The notes: generated by a model from the sequence alone, not told the origin. 64,000 nucleotides of DNA from Planctomycetota bacterium (GCA_003389215.1 QQVP01000132.1:16571-80570); one strand, 5' to 3'. Shown: positions 55,972 through 64,000, numbered from the stretch's first letter. Program-made: numbers and translations.

Positions 55972-56432
55972 CACAGCCCGGGCAAGGCTGCTCGGCGAGC
56001 CAAAAGGCCACGAAGGACTCGGTCTGAAGGTGCGCGCCGAACCCACATTCCGCCCCCGCCGCGATTCGCGAAGTTCGCCTGTGCGTAAGTTGCTCCAGAA
56101 ACCGCGACACGTTTCCTGATGACACGGTGCGTGGTAAGGACTTTGTTTCGCCGAGTCCCCACCTCCTTTAGTTACGGAGTATTCAGCTCGTTGCCGGCAG
56201 AAAATAGCTTGGGGGGCGGCGACTGTAGGGAACGACAGTCGACGGCCTCGAGTCGTGGAACGGATATCCCCTCCAGGCATTTTTCCGCCGGCACCCAGCG
56301 ATCGAGCCTTCTCGCCAGCTCGGCTGTGCCCCGTTCGATTGCCCTTCGATGGCCGCCTTCCGATAGACTACAAACTCGGTCGTCGTACCGGGCGACGGCC
56401 CTCCGCTTCTCTAAGTCTCGGGAATTCCTGCG

Positions 56433-57488
56433 GTGGCGACGGCACTGATCGGGTTGGGGGCCAATCTGGCCGATCGTGCCGCGATGATCGCCGCCGCGCT
56501 CGACGCACTCGCCGCAACCGAGAGGATCGACCGGCTCGTGGCCAGTTCGGTCCAAGCCACCTCGCCCGTGGGTGGTCCGGCCGATCAGCAAGCCTATCTG
56601 AACGCGGCGGCACGCGTCGAGACCTTGCTCTCCCCACAGCAGCTGCATGCGCGTCTCGTCGACATTGAGAACCAGCTTGGTCGCCAGCGCGAAGAGCGTT
56701 GGGGACCGCGCCAGATCGATCTCGACCTGCTTCTGTACGACGATCTCGTGCAGGATGATGCGGCCTTGACGATCCCGCATCCGCGGATGGCCTTTCGTCG
56801 TTTCGTGATCGAGCCGGCGGCCGAGATCGTGCCCCAAATGCGACATCCGACCATCGGCTGGACCCTCGCCCAGCTGCGCGATCACCTTCGCGAACATCGC
56901 CCGTACGTCGCGATGGCCGGACCGATTGGCGTCGGCAAGACGCGCCTGGCCACGGAGTTGTGCGGGGCCACGTCCGCGCATCACGTCGTCGAGGAAATCG
57001 TCGACGACCGGCTTGCCGCCTTCTACGCCCAGCCGGCCGACGCAGCCGGCGCAACTGGCCTGACCTGGGCCACCGAGATAGAATTTCTCGAGTCGCGTAC
57101 CCGCCAGCTGCGGCCCGAGCGGCTGCCGAACGAGCAGCTCGTCGTGAGCGACTACTGGTTCGAACAGTCGCTGGCATTTGCCCGGGTGTGGCTTGCTCCC
57201 GAACGGTTCGGTGAGTACGAATCGCGCTGGCAAGCGGCCCGCGAGCAGGTGCTCCGCCCCAAGCTGCTGGTGGTGCTCGACGCCTCGGTCGAGATGCTGC
57301 GGGCGGCGATTGCGGAGCGCGGCCGGCCCTATGAGACCGCGATCAATGATCATACGCTGATGCGACTTAGAGAGAGCCTGTTCGACTTGATCGACACCGG
57401 AGGGCACGGCCCGGTGCTGCGACTTCGCGGCGGTGAATTGGAACAAAACCTGGTCGAAGTTACCGCGGCCATCGCCGCGATGCAGTAG
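56433..57488 (+). CDS. folK: Fusion of HPPK (FolK) with a deoxynucleoside kinase domain
   Basis: 351 residues in two domains. Residues 1-155 are 6-hydroxymethyl-dihydropterin pyrophosphokinase of folate synthesis: GLGANLADR, NAAARVET, RWGPRQIDLDLLLYDD and IPHPRMAFRRFV. Residues about 160-351 match deoxynucleoside kinases: P-loop AGPIGVGKTRLA, an Glu pair after strand two (VVEEIVDDRL), SDYWFEQSLAFARVWL and the lid RGRPYE. The two activities would link folate and nucleotide supply. Start is GTG at 56433, giving the canonical MATALIGLGANL; the ribosome site is weak. panC follows 99 nt downstream. Confidence 0.88.
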   Translation: MATALIGLGANLADRAAMIAAALDALAATERIDRLVASSVQATSPVGGPADQQAYLNAAARVETLLSPQQLHARLVDIENQLGRQREERWGPRQIDLDLLLYDDLVQDDAALTIPHPRMAFRRFVIEPAAEIVPQMRHPTIGWTLAQLRDHLREHRPYVAMAGPIGVGKTRLATELCGATSAHHVVEEIVDDRLAAFYAQPADAAGATGLTWATEIEFLESRTRQLRPERLPNEQLVVSDYWFEQSLAFARVWLAPERFGEYESRWQAAREQVLRPKLLVVLDASVEMLRAAIAERGRPYETAINDHTLMRLRESLFDLIDTGGHGPVLRLRGGELEQNLVEVTAAIAAMQ

Positions 57489-57587
57489 ATGCGAAACCAC
57501 CTTGCCGAAGTACCAACCTGACGCCCCGCCAGGCAGGCCGGCCAATTGAGGTCCGGTTGGCCCCTTCCCCACCCGAGCCAACTTCAT

Positions 57588-58481
57588 ATGCCTTCCGACT
57601 CCCTCGTTGAAACGCCGCTGGTCGTCCAGCAGCCGAGTGAAATTCGCACAGCGGTCCAGCGGCTGCGCGAGGACGGAGCCCGGCTGGGTCTGGTGCCGAC
57701 GATGGGCGCGCTGCACGAAGGCCACTTGAGCCTGGTCGACGCTGCCCGCGAGGAGTGCGATCGGGTGGCCGTGAGCATCTTCGTCAATCCGACGCAGTTC
57801 GGCGAGGGAGAGGATTTTGCCGCCTATCCCCGTGACCTGGCCGCGGACGTGTCGCGACTGTCCGAGCGCGGCGTCGACCTGGTCTTCGCCCCGCAGGCGG
57901 CTGACATCTATCGGCCGGAGCACGACACGACCGTCACGGTGGGCGATCTGGCCGCCCGCTTCGAGGGCCAGTTTCGCCCCCATCACTTTCCGGGCGTGGC
58001 AACGATCGTCTTGAAGTTGCTCCAACTCATGCCGGCCCAGGTCGCCTTCTTCGGCCAGAAGGATTACCAGCAGTCGCTGGTCGTGCGGCGGATGGTGACC
58101 GACTTGAACGTGCCGATCGAGATTCGCACCTGTCCCACGATCCGCGAGGTGGATGGACTGGCCAAGAGTTCGCGTAACGTCTATCTCTCGGCCGACGAGC
58201 GCAGCCAGGCGGCGGCCATCTGGCAGGCGCTGCAATTGGCCGCACGCGAGGTCACCGGCGGCAACACCCATTCGGCCGACATCGTCGCCGCCATGCGTGG
58301 GCAGCTGCGGGCCGCCGGCATCGACGACATCGACTATGTCGCCCTGGCCGATGCCGAAACACTGCGTCCGGTACCCGAGATCGTCGGGCGCACCGTGGCT
58401 CTGGTGGCAGTTCGTCTTGGCCCAACTCGACTGATCGACAATCATTTGCTCGAGCCGCCCGCTAGTTACTGGGCTCCGTGA
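57588..58481 (+). CDS. panC: Pantothenate synthetase
   Basis: 297 residues. Joins pantoate and beta-alanine using ATP. The HIGH-type motif is in VPTMGALHEGHLSLV, followed by SIFVNPTQFGEGEDF, VAFFGQKDYQQ and the KMSKS-like GLAKSSRNVYLS. It is full length for the family. ATG 57588 is chosen; upstream codons in frame are not conserved in style. It lies between folK-dNK and lgt, with short gaps on the same strand. Confidence 0.96.
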   Translation: MPSDSLVETPLVVQQPSEIRTAVQRLREDGARLGLVPTMGALHEGHLSLVDAAREECDRVAVSIFVNPTQFGEGEDFAAYPRDLAADVSRLSERGVDLVFAPQAADIYRPEHDTTVTVGDLAARFEGQFRPHHFPGVATIVLKLLQLMPAQVAFFGQKDYQQSLVVRRMVTDLNVPIEIRTCPTIREVDGLAKSSRNVYLSADERSQAAAIWQALQLAAREVTGGNTHSADIVAAMRGQLRAAGIDDIDYVALADAETLRPVPEIVGRTVALVAVRLGPTRLIDNHLLEPPASYWAP

Positions 58482-58545
58482 CGATGAATGTGCCGTCGTC
58501 GCGTGAATACCCAGCCCTCGAACCTCGCTCGCGCCGCGCCATCGC

Positions 58546-59859
58546 ATGAAGCAAACCTTGCTGGTCATCCCCGAGATGCTCGACGGCTGGCCCGTCTTTG
58601 GCATGGGACTGCTGTTGCTGGCCTGGTTAGCGTTCAGCGCGGGCCTGTTCGTGGTGCTTGTGCGCAAACACGGCTTCGGCGAAGAGACTCGCAGCTACCT
58701 GCCGATGCTGATCGTCGTGGCCGCCGGCATTCTGTGGTTGCTGCCGCACTTGGTCGTAAGAGAGGAGGGCGGGCTGCCGATTCGCGGCTACGGAGTGATG
58801 ATGATGTTCGGCATTGTCGGCGGCGTGCTCCTGGCGACCTCGCGGGCGCCAGCCCTGGGTCTCGACCCGGACAAGATCTTCTCGCTTGCCTTCTGGTTGT
58901 TCCTGGGGGGCATCTTGGGGGCGCGGCTGTTTCACGTCATTCAGTATCGCGACAGCTACGACAGCCTCGTCAAGGTGATCAATATTCAAGAGGGCGGGCT
59001 CGTCGTTTACGGAGCCTTTATCGGCGGCATGGTCGCGGTCATGGCCTTCGTGCGCCGCCATCGACTGCCGCTTCTGGCGGTGGCCGACCTGCTCGCCCCC
59101 AGCTTTGCCCTGGGACTCTGCCTGGGCCGCATTGGCTGTCTGCTGACCGGTTGCTGTTTCGGCGGCACCTGCGACTTGCCGTGGGCGGTGACCTTTCCAA
59201 GCCTGAGCACGCCCTACAAGATGAGCCCTCCGTATCAGCGGCAGATCGAGTTGGGGCTGGCCTACGGAATTCAAATCGGACAAGACGCCGACGGCACGCC
59301 CGTGATTGCTCGGGTTCTCGATGGTTCGAAAGCAGACGAACTGGGCTTCGCCCGGGGCCAGCGGATCGTGCGAATCGGCCGTTATCCCGACCCCACGCCG
59401 CGGGACGTTCGCCGCGCAATTCAACAGGCGGTCGACCCGCCGGAGAACGAGTCGCCCGAGTTCAAGCCGGGGCCGTTGCTGCTGGCGACGGACCAGCACG
59501 CTGAGCCAGTCAAGTTGCCGGCCGCCTTGCCGGCTCGCAGCTTGCCGGTGCATCCGACGCAGGTTTACAGCGCGATCAATGCGGCGCTGTTGTGTCTGCT
59601 GCTCTTGGCCTACTCTCCGCACCGTCGCCACGATGGCGAGGTGATGGCGCTGTTGCTGAGCATCTATCCGGTGACGCGGTTTCTGTTGGAGATGCTGCGG
59701 ACCGACGAGCTCGGCAAGTTCGGCACCGGCCTGACGATCTCGCAGCTCGTCAGCCTGGCAATGCTGTTGGTTGCGGGGCTGCTGTGGTGGTACTTGCGGC
59801 GTCAGCCCACGGGGCAGCTCTGGGCCGCGGGCGGCGAAACAACCGCGGCGGCGAACTGA
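58546..59859 (+). CDS. lgt: Prolipoprotein diacylglyceryl transferase with inserted PDZ-like domain
   Basis: 437 residues, far above the usual 260-300. Transfers diacylglycerol to the lipobox Cys of lipoproteins in the inner membrane. Lgt features: polytopic membrane layout, LPIRGYGVMMMFGIVGG, GARLFHVIQY, EGGLVVYGAFIGG, GRIGCLLTGCCFGG and HPTQVYSAI. Between the last two, at about residues 234-305, lies a soluble domain with PDZ-style wording (VIARVLDGSKADELGFARGQ, then RIVRIGRYPDPTPRDVRRAI). Such an insert is not part of classical Lgt. The ATG starts 64 nt after panC. Confidence 0.9.
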   Translation: MKQTLLVIPEMLDGWPVFGMGLLLLAWLAFSAGLFVVLVRKHGFGEETRSYLPMLIVVAAGILWLLPHLVVREEGGLPIRGYGVMMMFGIVGGVLLATSRAPALGLDPDKIFSLAFWLFLGGILGARLFHVIQYRDSYDSLVKVINIQEGGLVVYGAFIGGMVAVMAFVRRHRLPLLAVADLLAPSFALGLCLGRIGCLLTGCCFGGTCDLPWAVTFPSLSTPYKMSPPYQRQIELGLAYGIQIGQDADGTPVIARVLDGSKADELGFARGQRIVRIGRYPDPTPRDVRRAIQQAVDPPENESPEFKPGPLLLATDQHAEPVKLPAALPARSLPVHPTQVYSAINAALLCLLLLAYSPHRRHDGEVMALLLSIYPVTRFLLEMLRTDELGKFGTGLTISQLVSLAMLLVAGLLWWYLRRQPTGQLWAAGGETTAAAN

Positions 59860-59948
59860 GCGCGCGAACCACCAAGCCCGCGGATAGGGCTCGCGGACCG
59901 TGATTCACCGCGGCCACGGCGGTCTGGAACGCCAACTATCGCTTCCAC

Positions 59949-59954
59949 TATATT
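59949..59954 (+). promoter_or_regulatory. Candidate -10 element for cysD
   Basis: TATATT lies 110 nt upstream of the cysD ATG, just before a strong leader hairpin. No good -35 is seen. Confidence 0.35.
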
Positions 59955-59968
59955 GGATGGACTCTACC

Positions 59969-59993
59969 CCGCCGCCTGCTCGCCGGGCGGCGG
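59969..59993 (+). promoter_or_regulatory. GC-only hairpin in the cysD leader
   Basis: CCGCCGCC (59969-59976), 9-nt loop, GGCGGCGG (59986-59993), an 8-bp all-GC stem about 70 nt before the start codon. There is no T-run. It could be an attenuation or regulator-binding element for sulfate assimilation. Confidence 0.45.
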
Positions 59994-60063
59994 CTCGCCG
60001 AATTCGAGCTGTCGGCAGTGGCATCCCGATTTTCGGCAATTCGTTGCGTCCCCGCCTTGCGCT

Positions 60064-60972
60064 ATGACTTCCTACAACCTCACCCACCTGAAGCTGCTGG
60101 AAGCCGAGAGCATCCACATCATTCGCGAAGTCGCGGCCGAGTTCAGCAACCCGGTGATGCTCTATTCGATCGGCAAGGACTCGGCCGTCATGCTGCAGTT
60201 GGCGCTGAAGGCCTTCTACCCGGCGAAGCTCCCCTTCCCGTTGTTGCACATCGACACGACGTGGAAGTTCCGTGAGATGATTGCCTTCCGCGAAAACTAC
60301 ATCAAGGGGGAACTCGGTCTCGAGCTGTACAGCTACATCAACGAAGAGGGGCGCAAGCTCGGCTTGAACCCGCTGGAGAACAGCGGCAAGCACACCACGA
60401 TCATGAAGACCGACGCCTTGAAGCAGGCGCTCACCAAGTACCAGTTCGACGCCGCCTTCGGCGGCGCTCGCCGCGACGAGGAAAAGTCGCGGGCCAAGGA
60501 GCGCGTCTACTCATTTCGCGATCAGCATCATCGCTGGGACCCCAAGAACCAGCGACCCGAGTTGTGGAATCTCTACAACGGCAAGATCAACAAGGGCGAG
60601 AGCATTCGCGTCTTTCCGCTGTCGAACTGGACCGAGCTCGACGTCTGGCAGTACATCCACCTCGAGAAGATTCCGCTGGTGCCTCTCTACTTCGCCGACA
60701 AGCGACCGGTGGTCAAGCGCGACGGCAATTGGATCATGGTCGACGACGATCGTCTCCAGCTGGATCCCGGCGAGGTGCCCGAGGAAAAGATGGTCCGCTT
60801 CCGCACGCTCGGTTGCTATCCGCTAACCGGCGCGGTCGAGTCGACCGCCACCACGTTGCCGGAGATCATTCAGGAGATGCTGCTCTGCACGACCAGCGAA
60901 CGCCAGGGTCGGGTGATCGACAACGACGAGGAAGGCAGCATGGAAGACAAGAAGAAGGAAGGCTACTTTTGA
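60064..60972 (+). CDS. cysD: Sulfate adenylyltransferase subunit 2
   Basis: 302 residues, exactly the usual CysD length. Forms adenosine 5'-phosphosulfate from sulfate and ATP, in complex with the CysN GTPase. PP-loop motif MLYSIGKDSAVMLQLALKA, then LLHIDTTWKFREM, FDAAFGGARRDEEKSRAKER and VFPLSNWTELDVWQYI. The ATG at 60064 gives the canonical N-terminus (TSYNLTHLKLLEAESIHI). The cysN-cysC fusion follows after a 164-bp gap that holds a hairpin repeat element. Confidence 0.97.
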   Translation: MTSYNLTHLKLLEAESIHIIREVAAEFSNPVMLYSIGKDSAVMLQLALKAFYPAKLPFPLLHIDTTWKFREMIAFRENYIKGELGLELYSYINEEGRKLGLNPLENSGKHTTIMKTDALKQALTKYQFDAAFGGARRDEEKSRAKERVYSFRDQHHRWDPKNQRPELWNLYNGKINKGESIRVFPLSNWTELDVWQYIHLEKIPLVPLYFADKRPVVKRDGNWIMVDDDRLQLDPGEVPEEKMVRFRTLGCYPLTGAVESTATTLPEIIQEMLLCTTSERQGRVIDNDEEGSMEDKKKEGYF

Positions 60973-61009
60973 CCACTTAAGTTAGCCCGAAGCGTAAGCG
61001 AGGGACGCG

Positions 61010-61023
61010 GCTCGCGCGCGAGC
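61010..61023. repeat. 14-bp perfect palindrome in the cysD-cysNC gap
   Basis: GCTCGCGCGCGAGC. It lies between an AGCCCGAAGCGTAAGCGAGG tract (60984-61003), of a wording I have seen repeated in planctomycete intergenic regions, and the larger inverted repeat. Confidence 0.6.
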
Positions 61024-61044
61024 TTCGCCCTCCCGGCCCACGCC

Positions 61045-61119
61045 GGGGACTGGTCCAATTTTCGGCCGTCGGACGTTCGACTTAGTGCTCTGGCTGTCCG
61101 AAAACTTGGACCTGTCCCC
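61045..61119. repeat. REP-like inverted repeat element between cysD and cysNC
   Basis: Left arm 61045-61065 (GGGGACTGGTCCAATTTTCGG) and right arm 61098-61119 pair over 20 of 22 positions, with a 32-nt loop. The arms read out as a long hairpin. It splits an otherwise compact operon. The wording resembles short palindromic repeats dispersed in Pirellulales genomes, which I could not verify. Confidence 0.7.
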
Positions 61120-61136
61120 TTCAAGCTTGAGAATCT

Positions 61137-63077
61137 ATGTCCCACCAGTCCGACCTGATCGCCACCGACATCGATGCCTACCTCGCTCAGCACGAGCGCA
61201 AGGAGCTGCTCCGCTTTCTCACCTGCGGTAGCGTCGACGATGGCAAGAGCACCTTGATCGGCAAGCTGCTGATCGAGTCGAAAAACGCCTACGAAGATCA
61301 GCTGGCGGCGATCGAACGCGACTCGATCGTGCACGGCACCGTCGGCGGCGAGCTCGACCCGGCCCTGTTGACCGACGGCCTGAAGGCCGAGCGCGAACAA
61401 GGCATCACCATCGATGTCGCCTATCGCTACTTCTCCACGGCCAAGCGCAAGTTCATCATCGCCGACACGCCGGGACATCAACAGTACACGCGAAACATGG
61501 CCACGGGCGCTTCGACGTGCGACCTGGCAATCATCCTGATCGACGCCCGCGAGGATCACGGTGTCCTGGAGCAGACGAAGCGCCACAGCTTCATCACGTC
61601 GCTGCTGGGCATCAAGCACGTCATCGTCGCGATCAACAAGATGGACCTGGTCGACTATTCCCAGGAGCGATTCGAAGGAATCAAGCGCGACTATCTCGAA
61701 TTCGCCGCCAAGATGGCCTCCGAGGACGTCCACTTCATCCCGCTGTCGGCATTGAAGGGGGACAACGTTGTGCATGCCAGCGAGAACATGCCCTGGTTCG
61801 AAGGGGCTCCGCTGATGCACATGCTCGAAAACGTCTACATCGGCTCCGATCGCAATCTGCACGACTTCCGCCTGCCGGTGCAACTCGTCAATCGGCCGCA
61901 TCTCGACTTTCGCGGTTTCTGCGGCACGATTGCCTCGGGCACGATCAAGCGGGGCGAGGAGGTGATGGTCCTGCCCTCGCGGAAGACGAGCCGCGTCAAG
62001 TCGATCGTCACCTTCGACGGCGAGCTGGACGAGGCCTTCGTGCCGCAGTCGATCACGCTCACTCTGGAAGACGAAATCGACGCCAGCCGCGGCGATATGA
62101 TCGTCCGCCGCGGGAATGTGCCCGAGATGCGGAACAAGTTCGACGCCATGGTCGTCTGGATGGCCGAAGAACCGCTCGTGCCGGGCAAGCAGTATCTGTT
62201 CAAGCAAACCACTAAGACGGTCAGCGGCACGGTCGCTTCGCTCCGCTATCGCATCGACGTCAATACGCTCGAGCGCGGACCGGCGCCGTCGCTGGCCCTG
62301 AATGAAATCGGCCGCTGCGAAGTGACGCTGACCGACTCGCTGGCGTGCGACGCCTACAAGCGGAACCACGGCACCGGCTCGATGATCATCGTCGACCGGC
62401 TCACGAACGTCACGGTCGGGGCGGCCATGATCATGGGCGATCTGGCCGGCGGACCGCGCGATCACTGGGACGACGCACCGGCCAGCGAATCGTTGCACGA
62501 GCTGCCCAGCCAGGTGACCGGCGACGAGCGGGCCGCCCGCTTCGGCCAGAAGCCCGCCACGCTGTTGCTCACCGGCCTGACCGCCTCGGGCAAACGGCCA
62601 CTGGCCCAGGCCCTCGAGCGTCGACTGTTCGAGCTCGGGCGCGCCGTGGCGGTCCTCGACGGCCAGGCGATGCGGCTGGGCATCAGCCGCGACTTGGGTT
62701 TCACCTCCGAAGAGCGCAGCGAGAACCTGCGTCGGGCGTCCGAGGTGGCCAAGCTGTTTTGCGACAACGGCTTGCTCTGTGTCGCTTCGTTCGTGGCCCC
62801 CAGCGCCGAGGTCCGCGCCCGCGCGGCCGAGGTCGTGGGCGGCGACCGCTTCTTGTTGGTCTATCTCGACGTACCGGTCGAGACCTGTCGCGAGCGGGAG
62901 ACGGAGGCGATGTACGCCAAGGCCGACTCGGGCGAAATCCAGAACTTCCCCGGCGTCTCGGCCCCGTACGATGTGCCGGAGGATCCCGATCTGGTCGTGC
63001 GGCCGCATGAAGTGCCGCTGGAGAAGTGCGTCGACCAGGTCATCGCGCTGCTGCAGGAGCGCGGTTTCTTGTCGTAA
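61137..63077 (+). CDS. cysN: Sulfate adenylyltransferase subunit 1 fused to APS kinase (CysN-CysC)
   Basis: 646 residues. Residues 1-440 are the CysN GTPase: G1 GSVDDGKSTLIG, IADTPGHQQYTRNM and AINKMDLVDYS. Residues about 472-646 are an APS-kinase (CysC) domain. In that domain the P-loop reads GLTASGKRPLA, not GLSGSGKST, and the usual DGDN is DGQA, although DLGFTSEERSENLRR and IQNFPGVSAPYDVPEDP are kept. The kinase half may therefore be weak or inactive; the GTPase half looks intact. The ATG at 61137 has no clear ribosome site. cysD is the upstream partner. Confidence 0.93.
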   Translation: MSHQSDLIATDIDAYLAQHERKELLRFLTCGSVDDGKSTLIGKLLIESKNAYEDQLAAIERDSIVHGTVGGELDPALLTDGLKAEREQGITIDVAYRYFSTAKRKFIIADTPGHQQYTRNMATGASTCDLAIILIDAREDHGVLEQTKRHSFITSLLGIKHVIVAINKMDLVDYSQERFEGIKRDYLEFAAKMASEDVHFIPLSALKGDNVVHASENMPWFEGAPLMHMLENVYIGSDRNLHDFRLPVQLVNRPHLDFRGFCGTIASGTIKRGEEVMVLPSRKTSRVKSIVTFDGELDEAFVPQSITLTLEDEIDASRGDMIVRRGNVPEMRNKFDAMVVWMAEEPLVPGKQYLFKQTTKTVSGTVASLRYRIDVNTLERGPAPSLALNEIGRCEVTLTDSLACDAYKRNHGTGSMIIVDRLTNVTVGAAMIMGDLAGGPRDHWDDAPASESLHELPSQVTGDERAARFGQKPATLLLTGLTASGKRPLAQALERRLFELGRAVAVLDGQAMRLGISRDLGFTSEERSENLRRASEVAKLFCDNGLLCVASFVAPSAEVRARAAEVVGGDRFLLVYLDVPVETCRERETEAMYAKADSGEIQNFPGVSAPYDVPEDPDLVVRPHEVPLEKCVDQVIALLQERGFLS

Positions 63078-63090
63078 GGGGCGGTGGCAC

Positions 63091-63918
63091 TTATTGCGAC
63101 GTCCCTGGCGCCTCTTCCTGTCTTGCTCGGACGAACTTCACCTGGACCGGCTGACGCGCTTGCTCGGCGATCGTTTCCACGAATGCGCGGTGGACGTCCA
63201 GGACTTCTGGATCGACTTCCAGGAATCCACGTTGGCTTACCCAACTCGTGCCATCGCGAAATCGTATCGACCAGATCGGCACGCTGCCGACGGCGCCGTT
63301 TCCTCTTCGCGCACGATGCTCAACTTCAATCGTCTCGATCTGGTCATAGTCGTAGGCCGTCTCGCCAAGGCTCCACATGCGGTTGACGATAACCTGCCGC
63401 TCCGTGGCGATTGAATAGAAGTCGAATCCGAAGCTCAGTAATACGATCGCGGGAAGAGCAACGGCAGGGAGCAGCCAGCGCACGACACGGCGATGGTCGA
63501 TACCTTGCTTCAGAATTCCGTAGATCATCCACTCTTCATAGTTCTGACGCAGGACCAATCTCCAGGCGCACCATGCCAGTCCGAACGACAATAGCAATCC
63601 GGATACGGCTGCAGGCAACATGAAGACGATGCGATCCGCGGGCACGACCCGCAACGTATCCGATACATCGGGAATGCCGACGCGCGCCAGCCAGGTCAGG
63701 AACTTGTAGGAACCGAAGACTGCCAAGCCCGTAAGAGGCAAACCCAAGAGTAGTGCCGTTGCGACATCCCACTTTCGATAATGGCCGTACTTCGCCTCAA
63801 GATTCGCAAGGTCGTAACGCTCGCGCAACGAAGCAACGCAACGGCGCTGCGATCGGCGAAAGAACTGAAATACGAGCGGCACAACAAGGGCGGCGACCGC
63901 CGCGGAGAGCCAATTCAT
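63091..63918 (-). CDS. Uncharacterised membrane protein
   Basis: 275 residues with four hydrophobic segments (about 2-20, 52-75, 97-120, 148-170), then a soluble C-terminal domain with MWSLGETAYDYDQIETIEVE and IRFRDGTSWVSQRGF, the style of a PH-like or DUF-type cytoplasmic tail. I recognise no family. ATG 63918 overlaps the stop of the next minus-strand gene (TAATG), which supports this start over TTG at 63933 and suggests an operon. Confidence 0.72.
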   Translation of the reverse strand: MNWLSAAVAALVVPLVFQFFRRSQRRCVASLRERYDLANLEAKYGHYRKWDVATALLLGLPLTGLAVFGSYKFLTWLARVGIPDVSDTLRVVPADRIVFMLPAAVSGLLLSFGLAWCAWRLVLRQNYEEWMIYGILKQGIDHRRVVRWLLPAVALPAIVLLSFGFDFYSIATERQVIVNRMWSLGETAYDYDQIETIEVEHRARRGNGAVGSVPIWSIRFRDGTSWVSQRGFLEVDPEVLDVHRAFVETIAEQARQPVQVKFVRARQEEAPGTSQ

Positions 63919-64000
63919 TAGAGAGCCCCGCAATCAGATTCGGCGAACCGCTCTTCGCAGAGATGCTTGAGCGTCCGCTCGACCATATGCACGAAGAAGC
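63918..64000 (-). CDS. C-terminal end of a gene cut by the window edge
   Basis: The last 26 codons, ending HLCEERFAESDCGAL and TAA. The TAA shares one base with the start of the following membrane-protein gene (TAATG), the usual sign of a coupled operon. The frame is open to the window edge. The product cannot be named. Confidence 0.5.
   Translation of the reverse strand, partial: FFVHMVERTLKHLCEERFAESDCGAL

Larger units (their letters stand above)
55448..56432. other. 985-bp region without a recognised gene
   Basis: The longest non-coding stretch in the window. The part 55780-55945 is clearly more AT-rich than its surroundings and holds a run of 8 T, a 10-bp direct repeat GCGCGAAGAA (55809-55818 and 55833-55842) and a good promoter. 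A hairpin with T-run follows at 55949-55971. A second hairpin occurs at 56220-56241 (CGACTGT and ACAGTCG). Open frames across it have poor composition. Confidence 0.6.

Noticed and set aside
55771..56280. 169-codon minus-strand frame in the 985-bp gap
   Set aside because: Unnatural composition, no ribosome site, no recognised motif. It runs through the promoter and T-run region.
56172..58667. 831-codon minus-strand frame opposite folK and panC
   Set aside because: Both plus-strand genes have complete family motifs, so this is a shadow, including the part that extends into the intergenic region.
60963..63008. 681-codon minus-strand frame opposite cysNC
   Set aside because: Shadow of a confidently identified gene.

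Overview
The window is high-GC bacterial DNA and reads as chromosome of a planctomycete, most likely order Pirellulales. The evidence is the protein families present: tandem LRR proteins with a basic RFRLRTLL-type membrane anchor, a DUF1570 HExxH protein, a Cys/Gly-rich secreted protein ending in a PYNYRNLFDYPW-type block, long acidic tails, a 1,354-residue orphan protein, a Tad pilus locus with an in-locus sigma-54 activator, and enzymes carrying extra inserted domains. I recognised no rRNA, tRNA, CRISPR array, prophage or insertion sequence. This is mostly housekeeping sequence with short accessory stretches.

Layout. 0.2-8.9 kb: ftsK, then cimA-valS overlapping by 4 nt, and a BFN/DUF151 protein. 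9-12 kb: two LRR proteins, overlapping by 4 nt, that share a nearly identical 229-bp 5' module. 12.2-21.6 kb: a cupin-like protein and an amidohydrolase; on the minus strand a short DUF1569-like protein, a secreted protein, an MBOAT acyltransferase with a small membrane partner and a DUF1570 protein; then a secreted protein with a parvulin, and a TPR protein. 21.9-27.2 kb: mutY, and minus-strand trpC, purH and a PQQ-propeller protein. 27.8-33.7 kb: the 1,354-residue orphan followed by a coiled-coil protein with a PD-(D/E)XK-like nuclease domain. 33.7-41.1 kb: hemW, an RNase Z-like MBL protein, scpA, a PIN-TRAM membrane protein, argS and rsfS.

41.2-53.4 kb (all minus strand) is the most system-like part. 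In transcription order it encodes a sigma-54 activator with a pseudo-receiver, two uncharacterised proteins, a Glu5 pilin, a prepilin peptidase, TadE, CpaB, a TadG-like protein, the CpaF ATPase, TadB and TadC. A sequence resembling a -24/-12 sigma-54 promoter lies upstream of the pilin. No secretin and no TadZ/CpaE are encoded in the locus. My inference is a nitrogenase-type-sigma-controlled Tad pilus whose outer-membrane exit is encoded elsewhere or replaced.

53.8-64 kb: a secreted Cys-rich protein, a nitrilase-family amidase, a 985-bp region without a gene, a FolK-deoxynucleoside kinase fusion, panC, an Lgt with an inserted PDZ-like domain, and cysD with a cysN-cysC fusion for sulfate activation. 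The APS-kinase half of that fusion has lost key P-loop residues. A hairpin repeat element separates cysD from cysNC. The window ends with two overlapping minus-strand genes, the outer one cut by the window edge.

No single stretch is clearly a new defence or mobile system. The best leads are the secretin-less sigma-54/Tad locus, the orphan plus PD-(D/E)XK gene pair, and several domain-architecture oddities in core enzymes (FolK-dNK, Lgt-PDZ, ValS zinc ribbon, MutY Asp-to-Glu, degenerate CysC).
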